A DNA stretch of 64,000 bases from Chrysophaeum taylorii (GCA_029834535.1 JAQMWT010000420.1:54463-118462); one strand, 5' to 3'. Positions 31,258 through 42,673 are shown, counted from the stretch's first letter. The notes: generated by a model from the letters alone, not told the origin. Program-made: numbers and translations.

Positions 31258-32385
31258 TCAGGTTAATGGCTGTGTGTTTTGCTGAACAAACTTGTTCTGT
31301 TTCCGAAGATTGAGAACCAAAGGGCGAATCCACGGGCGATCTGGTAAAACTCTTTGGAGTAGGTAGTTGTAGTATGCCAGTAGATCCCTGTTTTCATGGT
31401 ATCGCTTGAGCGGAAATGCGAGGGAGCGAAGTTCGAGTTGTTTGTCGCGAGCGATGTTGTAGGTGAGACAAGGGAGAGCAGGTAAATTAGCTGCTATGTA
31501 GTGTATGGGAATACGTACATCTTTGTCTATGCGGCTCGTGACAGCGCTGAGCTTTGGCTCAGCTCGATCATTGAACACAGTGGTCAGGTTCGTCTGGTTC
31601 CACTCGAGCATGCTCAGGATAGCGAGATGTCGGTCGTGCACTGGCTGAAGACATAAAGCGAAGTCGATCTTAACATAGCCAACTTGTGGATGATCTGGTA
31701 GGGGAACAACGATGTTACGTGTTAACATCATGTGTGAGGCACGTTGTTGTCCAGTGGCAGTTTGAATAACAATCGGCGCGTATTTGGAGTCCAGTGGAAT
31801 AATATGATTTGGTATTGCAAAATCGTAAGTGGACATCAATGAGATGGTAGCACAAGAGTCAAAATATAGAAAGGAACAATGTGGAGGGACACTGTTTACC
31901 TTCATGTAGTTGGTGAGGAAGGCGTTTTCCGAATGTGGGCAAGTAGTGGAGAGGCTGGCTGTGAAGAAGTTCTCCAGCAATAACAGATGCGTTGGAATAA
32001 TAATCGGTTGAACAGGTGGTGATGGTTCGTCAGCCTCATCAGCCATGCCGTGCTTTTCATCAAATGACGATAGCGAAGTATGATCGGCATCCCTTTTGGT
32101 TTCGGCTTGTGGTGGTTGGTTGAGGGCAGATTGGACCTGTGAAGATAGCGAGGACAGTAACGCTGGTGGTAAAGCCGAGATGGCGGAAGCAGTAAAGAAG
32201 TTAGGCACAATATTGGAGGGATTACCCTGTGTGTTGGGGGCATTCTTCGTGTCTGTAGTAGGAGGAGTTGCCTTTGGGGTGGGAGCAGTAACAACAGTAT
32301 GATGTTGTGGCTCCACGTAGTTTAACGACTTTTCGGTCGAGGATAGATGACCGTCTACATCATAAGTGATGTCTTCTGCAAACAT
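31258..32385 (-). CDS. B: Gag C-terminus and retropepsin (DSCA variant)
   Basis: This 375-codon frame starts with the end of Gag (MFAEDITYDVDGHLSSTEKS), has the SLNY motif at about residue 22, a low-complexity Thr/Pro linker, and an aspartic protease with LYFDSCATISLM. It continues with ATGQQRASHMML and ILSMLEWN, then LRSLAFPLKRYHENRDLLAY. Copy A has the canonical D-S-G-A-S, so B and C share a Gly-to-Cys change in the active-site loop. This may lower or abolish activity. The ORF ends about 60 bp before the ATG of ORF2; in copy C the two ORFs overlap by 53 bp, shifted by +1. Upstream it is cut off from the rest of gag by a stop near 32405. Confidence 0.8.
   Translation of the reverse strand: MFAEDITYDVDGHLSSTEKSLNYVEPQHHTVVTAPTPKATPPTTDTKNAPNTQGNPSNIVPNFFTASAISALPPALLSSLSSQVQSALNQPPQAETKRDADHTSLSSFDEKHGMADEADEPSPPVQPIIIPTHLLLLENFFTASLSTTCPHSENAFLTNYMKVNSVPPHCSFLYFDSCATISLMSTYDFAIPNHIIPLDSKYAPIVIQTATGQQRASHMMLTRNIVVPLPDHPQVGYVKIDFALCLQPVHDRHLAILSMLEWNQTNLTTVFNDRAEPKLSAVTSRIDKDVRIPIHYIAANLPALPCLTYNIARDKQLELRSLAFPLKRYHENRDLLAYYNYLLQRVLPDRPWIRPLVLNLRKQNKFVQQNTQPLT
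32318..32338 (-). repeat. SLNY motif (B, Gag/protease)
   Basis: S-T-E-K-S-L-N-Y-V near the start of the protease-bearing frame. Confidence 0.9.
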
Positions 32386-32406
32386 GAGTTGTTCGTTTAG
32401 ACGAAG

Positions 32407-34048
32407 TCAGTTACTGTTGTCCTCAGTAGATGTCGTTGACAGAATGTCAGCTGACTGTAATAGAGTCTCAAATAACTTGTTGATATTCTGTTGTAGCTGA
32501 GCCGTGGTATCATTATCTGTCACATGCTTCGTAAGTTCGCTACACTGCTCTCGCAGGGTGTTTAAGGTGTGATTTGTTCGATCTAATAATTTCATGTTAG
32601 ACCGAGAGGACCTGTCAAAAGTGCGGGGGTAAATTGGACGGTCATGGGACTGTCCAGCAGTTTTCTTGGTGACGTAAGAATCACCAGAACGATAATACGA
32701 TAAATCGCTGCGAGAGAAAGGCTGGCGAGCATCATTAGAGTTACGCAAGCGTCTAGCATTAAACGTGGAAGATGTACCAGGTTGAGACGAAGTGATGAAG
32801 GCGAGTGTGTTAGCAGTTTGAGTCAGACTTTTGTCTGCTAAATCCAGCGTGTTTGTAAGTAGTAACTTTGGCTTTGGTTGAGATGATAAACCTTCGACAT
32901 AGGGTTGCCAAGAAACGGGGCGTTCTAAGCGTCTTTGTTCGACCCATTTGATACTACGTTATATAAGTCTAATGCGTATTCTAAAATGTAGCTAGGGTTG
33001 GTAGGGTGACACAATCGTTCAGCTTCTGGCACAGGCCGAGATGAAGATCGGGTTTCATACATATAACACCAATCTACCCAACCACGATCGTAACGATTGT
33101 TGCTGGTATTATCGGCATAATGCCGATGTATCTCTTCATAAATTTTTATACAAAGAGTACCAAAGTCGAATTGAAGGTCAGTCTCTTCCTGGTTAAGTTG
33201 GTAAGAGATTTGCCTAAATGCTAGGACAGCTTCGATAAATACATGGACATACCAGTTAGGATTATAAACAACAGAGTTAAATTGCTGTTTCAAATAGGAC
33301 ACATCAGTAGTCGTAACAGACTCGTAGTGACTAAAGGCGATGAGCATAATGGCTCGAGCCTTGTTGGGTAAATAACTTTTGTTATATACCTCATTGATGG
33401 CGGGCCAGGCCGCAAGTGCTGGTTTTCCAACACTTTCAAGATTGAAGTAAGTATGCAAGAATGTAGCATACGTGTTCTGATAAGTGTGCCAGTCAGCAGC
33501 AGTTAACGAAAACATGGTAACAGGGGCACGAACACGGGTGTCGAAAGCTAATGCCTTCGGGTGCGCGCGATTTAAGATTCGTTCCTCTTCTAAGAAACGG
33601 GCATTGATTTCAGGACGTAATGCCTTGACTTCATAGTCGTAACAGACAGTAGCTAGCTGAGCTACTTCTGCATCAGGTAAGTGGGGAAAGCTTCGTTGGT
33701 GAAATGCCATTCCTGATACTCAGGGGGCAATTCATCAACAGCTAAACGGAGATCAGCAGCCCTATCGGTCTTCCATTCCAGGAAAACGCGATCGAGAATT
33801 TGATTCCGGAGGATCTCGTAGTCCTTGCATGACCGAGTATATGCTTCGTACGAGTCGTACTCGAGGAAGGCATCGGCATGACTGGACCGTAACAATTGCT
33901 TAATATGCTTGATTTGCAAGGATACCTTGCGAGTCTGAAGCTGAAATCGATTTCCATCGTTAAGAAACTCAACTACAGGAGCTTCGAGCTTCAATATATC
34001 CGCACCTGTGATCGCCTTGGGTGCGGCTCGTGCTGCGTGTTCTGCCAT
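32407..34048 (-). pseudogene. B: Gag (frameshifted)
   Basis: It starts at the conserved MAEHAARAAPK (ATG at 34048), first frame to about 33690, then a second frame 33710-32925, then a third over 32748-32407 (LRNSNDARQPFSRSDLSYY, DRTNHTLNTLREQCSEL). The N-terminal half is helix-rich (VSLQIKHIKQLL, YEAYTRSCKDYEIL). No zinc knuckle is seen. Three small indels and a stop before the protease frame break it. In copy C the first two frames are joined correctly, so the break near 33690 is specific to B. The role is particle formation and packaging of element RNA. Confidence 0.85.
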
Positions 34049-34552
34049 AGCAGTTGACGGGGAACCTGTGGGTTCAGTCACGCAGTTGACACTGTCTAGA
34101 CATTCTAAGGGGGTCTGTCTATCGGTGTCTATGTACACTCATCGTTTTCGATGGAAAATGTCTATTTGACGACTGTGCAAGCTGTGAGTCCAGAGTAGTG
34201 TCGCTAAGCGTAGTCACTCAGGCAGCTGGTTAGTTTTGGTGCTCTCAAGGAGCTTGTTAAGTGCATTGCCATGGAATGTACGAGTGGACGTACCCAAAAT
34301 ATTCCATAACATGTGTGCAAGAGTACAGGTTAGCCAATTACACACACATCAACATTGACATGACAATACGATACTATGAACAGGTGCACACAAGGTTGCA
34401 CGATCACGTGTGCAAAATAGGTTATATACAGCCCAATGGTAATGGCGTTATATCGACAAGCGTGTTTACGTGGCGAGGCTGAACCGGCGCGGTAACAGTC
34501 CAAAACCCATACGTTACGTGCGCGTTTTAACACATGGTTTCTCAGGGACCCG
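34049..34552 (-). promoter_or_regulatory. B leader between primer-binding site and gag
   Basis: About 500 bp of untranslated leader are conserved with C (57327-57826) and, in part, A (3075-3230). It holds short upstream ATGs on the minus strand. A packaging signal would be expected here, but no specific element is recognisable. Confidence 0.5.
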
Positions 34553-34567
34553 CCTGGGCCCATAACC
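34553..34567 (-). other. Primer-binding site of B, complementary to tRNA-iMet anticodon arm
   Basis: The minus strand reads GGTTATGGGCCCAGG directly after the LTR. Its complement CCTGGGCCCATAACC is the anticodon stem-loop of eukaryotic initiator tRNA-Met, including the CAT anticodon. Drosophila copia uses the same half-tRNA priming. The site is identical in C at 57308. Confidence 0.85.
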
Positions 34568-34882
34568 TGCAGAGCATTTAGCAAGCAGTGGTAAGTCACC
34601 TGGGAAACCATCCCGTCTCATCATGAACGTCTGGAAGTATTTAATTCGGGGAATGAAAAGGTATGTTCCCTATATCATCAGAACACGACAGGCGGCATCT
34701 AGAACTACACGATAAAGGTAAAGTGTATAGTGCTACATACCTCGGGACGCGCGAGACCATGATAATGAGCTTGAGTACAAATCAGAGGACTATTTGATTG
34801 TGCATAAATGAAGAATAAGGGTAAGGAAGAGATCACGTTCTCAACGGGCGGATAAGGGTAAGAGGCAGCAGATTTCTCTGCA
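34568..34882 (-). repeat. 5' LTR of the B/D insertion
   Basis: It is 315 bp, with TGCAGAG/CTCTGCA ends, next to CTGCT (34883-34887) on the outside and the primer-binding site on the inside. It is probably a recombinant of the D and B 5' LTRs. Confidence 0.85.
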
Positions 34883-34887
34883 CTGCT

Positions 34888-35740
34888 GGATAAGGTTGTG
34901 CGAGACACGTATCCCTCGAGGCAAGTCAATCCATACCGGGCGATCGAGTGCCGATTGGATGAATGCCTGGGGAATGTCCGCGTGCGCTACCGGGAGCTTG
35001 TGCTTCACAGCGATGGCGAGCAATAACCGGCTGGTGGCGAGCATTGCGGTTGGTGAGGATGTGGCATAAAAGTCAATGCCTACACGTGCCAAGAAACCTC
35101 GGGCAACTAGACGAGCTTTATAGCGGTCTGGGGTGCCGTCAGCAAAATACTTGATCTTCAGCACGAGTTTCGTCGAGATAGACGAACGGTCGGGCGGTAA
35201 AGGTTCCAGCTTGAAGACACCGTTGGAGCACAATCCTTCAATTTCTTTGCGGATCGAAGCAATATGCTTTAACTTATCTTTTTCACGGAGTCCTTTGAGT
35301 TCGACAATCTTCTCAGGCTCATAGACAATATCTTCAGCAGTCACGAGTTGTAACACGACATGGTCGATGTGCTGCAAGTCATAGTCCATGACTTCTTGGA
35401 TAATGTCTTGATTCGGATCACTTTGACTTCGAAAGAGGTGTCCGAGTTCGCCATAATCATGCATGAAGGCGTGTCTGTGACGAGAAGCTATGTGGTAGTG
35501 CTGATGCGCTGATATGTCCCATAAGAGAGAGGAACTCATACAAAAGAATGCTTGGTTCCATTGACGCAAATAGTACTCTGGCGGTGACAGTTCGTCGTGG
35601 CACATATAGTTCGCGAGAACACAATTTTCGTTATCCAGGTGGTCGACCAATACAGACGAGTGGTACGGCTTCCTTGGGAAGTCAACGTACAAGAGTTCTG
35701 CGTCGGTTTCTCTCTGCAGATCCAGTGCAGTGCCGCCCAT
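34888..35740 (-). pseudogene. E: reverse transcriptase N-terminal part
   Basis: The frame has a linker (HRHAFMHDYGELGHLFRSQS), then copia RT fingers and palm: LVLKIKYFADGTPDRYKARL, VARGFLARVGIDF, LPVAHADIPQAFIQSALD and WIDLPRGIRVSHN. It stops at the LTR of the nested insertion and resumes at 15484 with ALYGLKQ and S-V-D-D. RT would copy the element RNA in the particle. The protein is clearly related to, but distinct from, that of family 1 (different motifs around HADIPQAF versus HADVPNAF). Confidence 0.9.
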
Positions 35741-36128
35741 GATACCCTAGTCTTGGGTGGTATTTGCTAGGAGACATCCTTTCGGGACATCGTATGGCGG
35801 CTTAGCATCCCTTCTAATGTTGTGATCAGATGCGATGCTGACGGCATGGCCATGGTGCAGAGCGCTGACACTGATGAGGGACATCAATGTGCTGGACATG
35901 TTGGCTGGCGCGAGCCGTGGATTGCTCCTGCTGGTATTTCCAGTTGCGACCATACTCTGAAGCGATAATGCGTCTGGTGGAAAGTTTTTCATCGTCGACA
36001 CGCTTCACGATATATAGTTGGTCCTTTGGAATGCGGAATCCGCGATCGTTCTTGAGATCTGCCTTGAGTTTATCACTCTGGTTGCGATGTACGAGGACTG
36101 GAGTAAAACATGAATCATCGAGAACAAC

Positions 36129-37940
36129 CTATAGGCGATCCTTTCGTTTGGGCATCGGAATGCTACCGTCCGGCGGAGATGGCCGGTTGAGGAACGAAAA
36201 ATCCTGTTCAGGTGTCTCGTCGCTGACGGGACTTGGATCAGCAGCAGAGGTTGGATCCGGTTCTTTGTGCTCGTCGTCATCGTCGGGTTTATCATCCTCT
36301 TCGTCATCATGAGTCCCGCCCTCATTTTTCGATTCCTGTCCAATTTCCGGCATTTGCTGTTCGCTTGTAGCTGGGAGCGGGTCCTCTTGCCGTGCCTCTG
36401 TTGGGATCTGCGTGAGTGCTTTGATCCGTTCGATATCCTTGTTGCGGTTGACTGGCATGTCTGCATCAACGTGGAAGTCGTTAGAGGTGACGATTTTCTC
36501 ATATCGCCCCTGATGTACAAGCAGGATAGAGCTATGAACATCAGGGATAAATCGGTCTGTGCCGGGGAGGTTCGGGAGGTAATTGTTGCTATGAAAATAA
36601 GAGGCGGAGACGCTGGAGGGCTCCAGTTTGTGACTTTGCGGATAGACAAAGGTGACAGGTTCGCCAAAGGGAAGGAGCTTCAGGAGCGGTGCCATGGGTG
36701 ACATGATGCGCCGGGGAACGGTGCAGGTCATGTTAGTGCGCGAGGCCAGTCCATAAGAGCGCGGATTGTCGGCTTGGATCTTATGCAGCAGAGCAAACGG
36801 GTGATAATACTCGGCGGCAATAGGCTTTCCTTCGATGCGGACACTGCGAAGGTCCAGGAGGCGGACTACAGTGCCTCGTGTGCTTTCCTTAATGATGTTT
36901 TCCGCGAAGTTCCCCTGGTGTAGGTGGCGTCCAATGATTTGAAACTGGATGCCGAGTTGCACCTTGAGCGGGTGGAAAGCTTCGGAGCGGAAAGTGGAAA
37001 AGGCACCAGATGAGATGATTTTCACATTTACATCGAATTCGACATTAATCACATTGACCATGTAGAGGATGCCAGCCAGAACGTCCTGCGCGTCTAGTTT
37101 CCTCATAAAGTATACACATTTGTGTGCCGAAATAACACACACAAGATGCATGATGCAACGAAAGCCACCATAGCATTTGCTGATTCTCGGGTATGAGACA
37201 TCCACGTGGAGATGTTGGCCAGGAGCATAGACTAGTTCATCCTGTCACCAGGAAGTGTTCTTGTGACGGAAGGTGACTTGCGATTGACAGCGCTTGCATT
37301 CGCTGCAGTCTTGCAGATACTGATCATCACCTGGGCGGGGATTCGTTACATTGGCGGCAATCGTACGGCGAATAATCTCTGGTTGCTGGTGGTGTATGCG
37401 GTGCCAGCGAGTGACCAAAAGCACTATTGTTGCGTGCTGAATGGTGCCGGGCTTGTGCAAGGGGGGCAGAGCGGCAGTCGAAGCGCTAGGGGGGTTGGGT
37501 CGCGTGACAACTCGGACTTTAGAAACTGCAGCCTCAGCGAGTAGTGTCTCGAGGTTTTTCGATTTGCCTGGCTTGCGGATCGCAGCATGGTGAGCATCTG
37601 CTACGGCATCGAAGATGGATGTGAGGTGAGGTCCTCCTCTGTTAAGAGACGGCTGGAGATGTTCAAGAAGAATCCTGCAACCTGGTTGATGTCTCCTGGG
37701 CTGGGAATGCCATTGCGTATGGTTGCCCATTCGACGTGAAGGTTCACATGGTGATGCGATTCGTGGAGTGCGAGGACAACGCTGTACTTGGCCTGCAGCA
37801 TGTTGTGCGGGACGGTGTTGGCCAGTGCCTTGAACGCGAAGTACGGCGGGTGCTGTTGGAACAGGCGTAGCAGTTCCGGGTCCGAGTGGTGTCCGAACTT
37901 TGCGATTTCGTTGAGAGTCGCGTATCGGATGTGGTCGGGA
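36129..37940 (-). pseudogene. E: integrase
   Basis: The zinc-binding region is in the frame ending at 37245: HRIHHQQPEII ... CSECKRCQSQ (H-H-C-C). The core is in the frame 37205-36129: MDVSYPR carries the first catalytic Asp. The second region reads SGAFSTFRSEAF, where the usual S-D-N-G Asp seems lost. The third (HLHQGNFAENII) carries the Glu. A C-terminal acidic linker (DDEEDDKPDDDDEHKEPDP) follows, and PMPKRKDRL looks like a basic nuclear-localisation segment. Integrase joins the cDNA to the chromosome. The frames are disjoined near 37240 and 37950, and a catalytic residue appears missing, so it is inactive. Confidence 0.75.
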
Positions 37941-38439
37941 GAGATCAGCAGTAATGCGTAGGAGTAGCTCGTGTTGGTTGGGTACGAGCCAGTGACCGAG
38001 TAGCACTTTGTGGATTTCTGGAGCGTGTCGCCGATGTGCCGACGTGGTCCGCGTAAGTGGGACGTGCTTCGGACATTATGAGTCCCGTGGGGTCATCGAG
38101 AGTAATTCGCCCTCGTGAATCGATCGCGGCAAAGCCGGAATGCGAGCGATTCATGTAGTGGACCCACGTGGAGGGGCGAGCAGCTGTGAGCGGCGGCCAA
38201 GGAATTGGTATAGGCTACGACCAGAAAGGCGGTGCCCTTGGGGACATCCAAATGGAAAAGGTGTGCGTTGGGGAGAAGACTGCGGGTTGGTGGGGACAGT
38301 CCAATATCGGAGGGGGCCTGGAATGGAGGGTGAGGGAGGCGCGCGGGAAGTAGCCACATGCGACGGCAGTAGCGAAAGTGCCGGTGATGGCTCCATCCGA
38401 ATAGTAAGCACATTGTGACGCTGAGGCATGAAAACAGCG

Positions 38440-39611
38440 GAGGGTGTTCCAAGCGGCTAGAGTAGATGTTGCGACAAGTGATGCAGCAATGTGAATGCCA
38501 AGAGATGGGAGATTTTGGTCACCGAGGCATAGGGGGTGCCGTCGGCGTCGAGTCCTTAATCCGTGAAGGGCTTCTTCGAGCGTGCGAGCATTTGGCAGAT
38601 GCGTGCATTATCGGAAATCGAGAGTTTGGAGGCGTTGGCGGGTTTGTATGAGAAGGTGGCCTTGTTCTGGTAATAGTCCAATGTGGAGCGGGTCACTGTG
38701 CCACGAAGGGCGGGGTTGGCGATCCAGAGATCGTCGGGGATGGTGTGACTGGGGTCCAGTGGGGGAACCATGCTCGGAGGAGATATTAACCAGGGAGAAG
38801 CGGTTTTCTCGAGGTTGTAGCCGGCGAGCGGGTGTCGGGCATATACAGCGATGTAGCGGTGCTTGCTTATGACGTCACCAAAAGCGGAGGCATTGTAGAC
38901 ACCGGAGTGTCAGAAGTAACCGATGCGCGGATAGCATTTGGCGAGTTCAGTGTACTCGCGATGAGTTCGGGGGTTGGGGGGTACGTTCTCGACAATGGTG
39001 TATGTCGAGAGCGTGCAACGAACAAAGCGGATTTGTTCATGGACGAAAAGGTCGGCGGTCACCGGAGTGGCATAGCCGTCGTATTCTTTCATTGCACTCA
39101 AATGTTGACATGGCAAGGTGAAAACTGCTAAGTCAAAATGAGGTAGTCGTATTTTGCCGGTTTGCAGAGCGGCAGCGAGCTTTCTTAGATCCGCATTATG
39201 CTGAGCGTGCGGGAAGAGTTGTTGCGCGCGGGCGCGCATAATAGGGTTAATTTTACAGGTGACGACGACAGTAATGCGTTTGTCGAAGCGTTCGCGAAAA
39301 GAGTCAAAGCCTTCTTGGCGGAGTCCACCTGCAATAATGGGTGTGTTTAGCGGAGGGGGCTGTGCTTGCACAGAGAGGTCCGCTGAGGCAGTGAATGCAT
39401 ATTGGACGAGAGTACGCGGGAGGCTGATAAGCTCCGTCAAAAATATAGAATGGTTCTGTACTTTTGCGAAATCTAACATGTGGGATTGCGAACGTGTCTT
39501 TGCGACGTTCTGTGTGATGTGTGCGAGATCATCCTTGAGTGACATTCTCGTTCCGGTGTGAAAACGGAGCACAGCGCGGAATGTTTGCTTAGGATGGGAT
39601 GGCAGGGACAA
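38440..39611 (-). pseudogene. E: cytosine-5 DNA methyltransferase domain
   Basis: The minus frame from 39611 (233 codons) has motif I/II-like IIAGGLRQEGFDSF and ITVVVTCKINPIM (about residues 92-125), motif IV FDLAVFTLPCQHLSA with the catalytic Cys in P-C-Q (167-169), and motif VI TIVENVPPN (E-N-V at 208-210). An in-frame TGA follows at about 38910. The same frame then reads on with motif VIII-like YNASAFGDVISKHRYIAVYA, the target-recognition region (IPDDLWIANPALRG) and KLSISDNARICQML (motif IX-like). Motif X-like LPSLGIHIAASLVATSTL is in another frame near 38490. C5 enzymes methylate cytosine in DNA. Placed between gag and integrase, it would be made as part of Gag-Pol. One stop and one frameshift inactivate this copy. 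Confidence 0.8.
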
Positions 39612-39666
39612 TAGACCATTAGTTTGGCGATTGGCGAGAACTACTGCGGTTTTGCCTAGAAGCGTC

Positions 39667-42540
39667 TTATATCATTCTGCTCTGGAGAATGCTGGCATTG
39701 GCTTGTGCCTGATCTGCCGTCGTGCAGAGATGCGATATCGTCTGTGCTAATGCGGATTGCAGCGACAGGGGCGGGTCAGGTGCCTGGGAGGCTGGAAGGC
39801 GGCCTTTGTCTTCCAGAGGCGAAGGGAACAAGCAAAGCTGTAGCTTCGTGTCGTCGTGATCAGATAGGCGCAATGAGCTTGTGCGTGTGATCGTGGTGCG
39901 CTTACCTGTATCTTCATGATGTACCTGTGTGTCCTGCGGTGGTGCTTCTGCGAGCGGGACATATCTTAAGGACTGATCCATCGGATGGGGTGCATCAGCT
40001 ATGAATGAGACAGGAGCCAGTAGCAGTACAAGGTCAGGTGACAGAACGTGTGCGTGGTCGAGCAATTGAGCGTTGGACCTGAGCATCGTTTGCATAGTCT
40101 GGAACCGTGCTGTGCAGTTGGTTTGCATTGTATCGTCTGCTACATCAATGGGCTGGCTGGTGTAGCTGGCCGTTGTGGTCTTATCTTTCGTCTTGTAGTC
40201 CAAGAGAGACTGCGAGATAGTTCTCGTTGCTATGTGCGAGACTACATGTCGCTGTTGAGCAGCTGTGGAGAGCTGAGTGCTTTATTGCCTGGCAGTTTCT
40301 GTGGCTTTGGAGTTCCAGATACATGATTGCGCAGCTTCGAACGTCTTGGCATTGGGGATTGCCATAAAGTAATTCGTAAGTTCAAAGTCGGACGTCGGAA
40401 AATGCATCGAAAGCCCTGTGAGGTCACCAATTGAAATACGCCCTCGTAAGGCGTGCGCGACGTGGTGCGGGCGCGAGCGACTTATGTTGGTGATCGGAAG
40501 GTCGTGAGATACGTTGCGGCGCGGAGTGTCGGTGGAAATGACGAGTGTCGTGGTGTTAGAGGCGGTGACGCGGAGAGCATAGAAAAGCGTGTCATGCTCC
40601 AAGAGCAAAGCGCGCGATGCGGGTGGTCCGAAGTCGGTGCCAAAGGGGTGTGGCTCGCGGCTGACCTGTCTGCAAGGTAGGGCAGATGGGAGCGTGAGCT
40701 GAGATCCGGTGGTGGAGAGTATCCGGCCTGGAATGCTTGGGGTCCAGTGCGGGAATTCGAAAAGGGGGATCGCCGAAGGAGAGTGCAGTAGAACCAAGGG
40801 CGATTGAAGGGTCAGTTTTGCTGGGTGCATCCTCAATGGCGGAGATGCGAGGACCAGAGCAGTGAGTGCCGTAGTGACCAGGGTTCCATAGGCGTGTAGA
40901 GCATGCGAAGGTGCGGGCATGTGACATGCGTCCTCGAACGAGGAGTTACGTGCCGAGCGACAAGACGCTTTTGAGGGAGGCAACGTGCGTGACTTGGGTG
41001 CATGTTTGTCGTGGAGCCGGCAGCTGGCGTCGAGTGTTTGTCGTACATTCCAGTGATGCGAAAGTGCTGACAGAGGCGGTTCAGGTGGAGCGAGTCTGTG
41101 CATTGTGCGCGGAGAATGTCGCCTGAGAGCGCTACATCGATTTTCCGGAGGCAGCGCGAGCGTGTGGCGTCCAGAAGAGAGCTTTGCAAGGGGACATAAA
41201 GGACCGAAGTGGTCGCAATAGAAGCGTGCGTAGCTTGCGGCTGATCGGGTCGTTCAGAACTCTCGAAATCTTTGTCTATTACTGCAGCCATGGTGAAGGC
41301 TTTCCAGACGCTTGGTCGCGGTGAGACATACGAGGGCGTAGACGGAGGTGCATTGGAACTTTGAGAAAGGAGGTGGAGTGTTGCTTGGGTGGAGACGGGG
41401 GAATGGTCGTAGCCGTGGAGTGCGTAGGCACGCGAGTGGAGATGAAAATCGGGGTAACAGCGACTTTCGAAAGGCGATGAAGGTCGGTCGGGATGGTCCG
41501 ATGGGTGGGCGGCAGTAGCTTGAGCCGCGGAAGGAGCTGGGGTAGGAATGGAAGTGCCGGAGCCGTCGTGGCCGTAGGTGGCATGGTCTCGTGTGTATAG
41601 ATGAAAGTCTTGAGGAGAGTGACTTGCGGAAGATGATGGATATCGGACAGTAGGGTCCGACGGTGGGGCGGCAGGAGCTTGAGCCGCGGTGGGGGCTTGG
41701 TCAGGGATGACGGTGCCGGGGCCGTCATGGCCGTAGGTGGCATGATCATCAGGAAGGGGATGAGTGGTGCGGCGAAGCGGGTTGACGAGGATGTTTGGGA
41801 ACTTGAATAGATGATGTAGTGGGAGTCGCCGATAGTGGGGAGTTAGGCTCCAGTGAAGGAGGTGGAGGCTCCGGTGGGGTTGGTGGAGTGAAGGGAGTAG
41901 TGTTTAGTGGTGGTGGTGGTGGAGTGTTCAACATCGCTGGTGCGATATTCGAACAAGGTGGAGTGTCCTCGTGAATGATGGGTGTGCCAGGTTGTGGAAT
42001 AATCTTGGCGATGCCTGGGTCCGGAGGGAAGGCAGTGGGGTCTGAGACTTTGCCGTGGGGTGTTTGACATCCGGTGAGGTTGTCGGCAGGAGGTGGGTTC
42101 TGTTCGTGTTCGAGAACACTTTGAACAGCAGGAGGGGGGGTGACCATCGAGATGATCGGGTCTTGGGTCGCGACTTCGTGAGCAGTTTGCTTGAGGGGGG
42201 TTGCCGTAAGAACAGCTGGTTGAGGAGCTTGTTCAAGTTGCTCGTCTTGATCGAGTTGCTCGTCTTGAGCTTCGATTGCAGCAGCGATTTTGGCTCTGAG
42301 ATCAGCGTAATCAGCGGCGAGTTGATATAAGAAAATAGCTTTGAGCTGTTGGCAATCAGCGGCGAGGTGATCAAAGAAATCGGCATTGAACTCTTGCAAG
42401 AGAGCTTGTTGTGTAGCGAGTTGCGTCGCTACATCCAGACTCGGGACTTGTGGGTCCTGAGTCGCCAACGTTTTGGGGTTGCGTTTTGCGCGCTTGTGTT
42501 GGTTGCTTTCACACCTTTCACACTTGTTCATCAGTAGCAA
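39667..42540 (-). pseudogene. E: Gag region (fragmented)
   Basis: Minus frames in order: 42540-41749 (N-terminus with CERC, then Gln/Ala-rich helices such as QLAADYADLRAKIAAAIEAQ, then a Pro-rich tail), 41749-41280 with ~160-bp imperfect internal repeats, 41291-40833 (TMAAVIDKDFESSERPDQPQ), 41103-40282 and 40203-39667. From the AAVIDKDFE segment on they match the single 866-codon ORF of F. The match ends at QANASILQSRMI (39667), after which E joins sequence just before the MTase; the equivalent of F 5755 onward is deleted. No zinc knuckle is seen. Frameshifts separate all pieces. Confidence 0.7.
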
Positions 42541-42673
42541 GTGATGAGACTTGACTACGGTCTTAAAACTTGCAGGAACTTCAGGGGATTGCTCTTACCT
42601 GGAAATCCCGAGTCTTTGTCCGAGACGTCGATCGAGATCGATGTCTTTCGGAGGACGTTTCTCTACCAGCACC

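Larger units (their letters stand above)
15485..34882 (-). mobile_element. Nested family-1 copia insertion: full element B plus truncated element D, three LTRs
   Basis: On the minus strand the order is LTR (34568-34882), complete B interior, LTR (22725-23038), D interior starting abruptly in the middle of ORF2, and LTR (15485-15798). The outer LTRs are flanked by CTGCT, so the whole 19.4 kb behaves as one insertion in E. The middle LTR joins D without a primer site. The simplest reading is that D inserted in E, B inserted in ORF2 of D, and recombination between the D and B 5' LTRs then removed the 5' half of D. B itself is 12,158 bp, long for a copia element because of the MTase and the third ORF. 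Confidence 0.85.
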
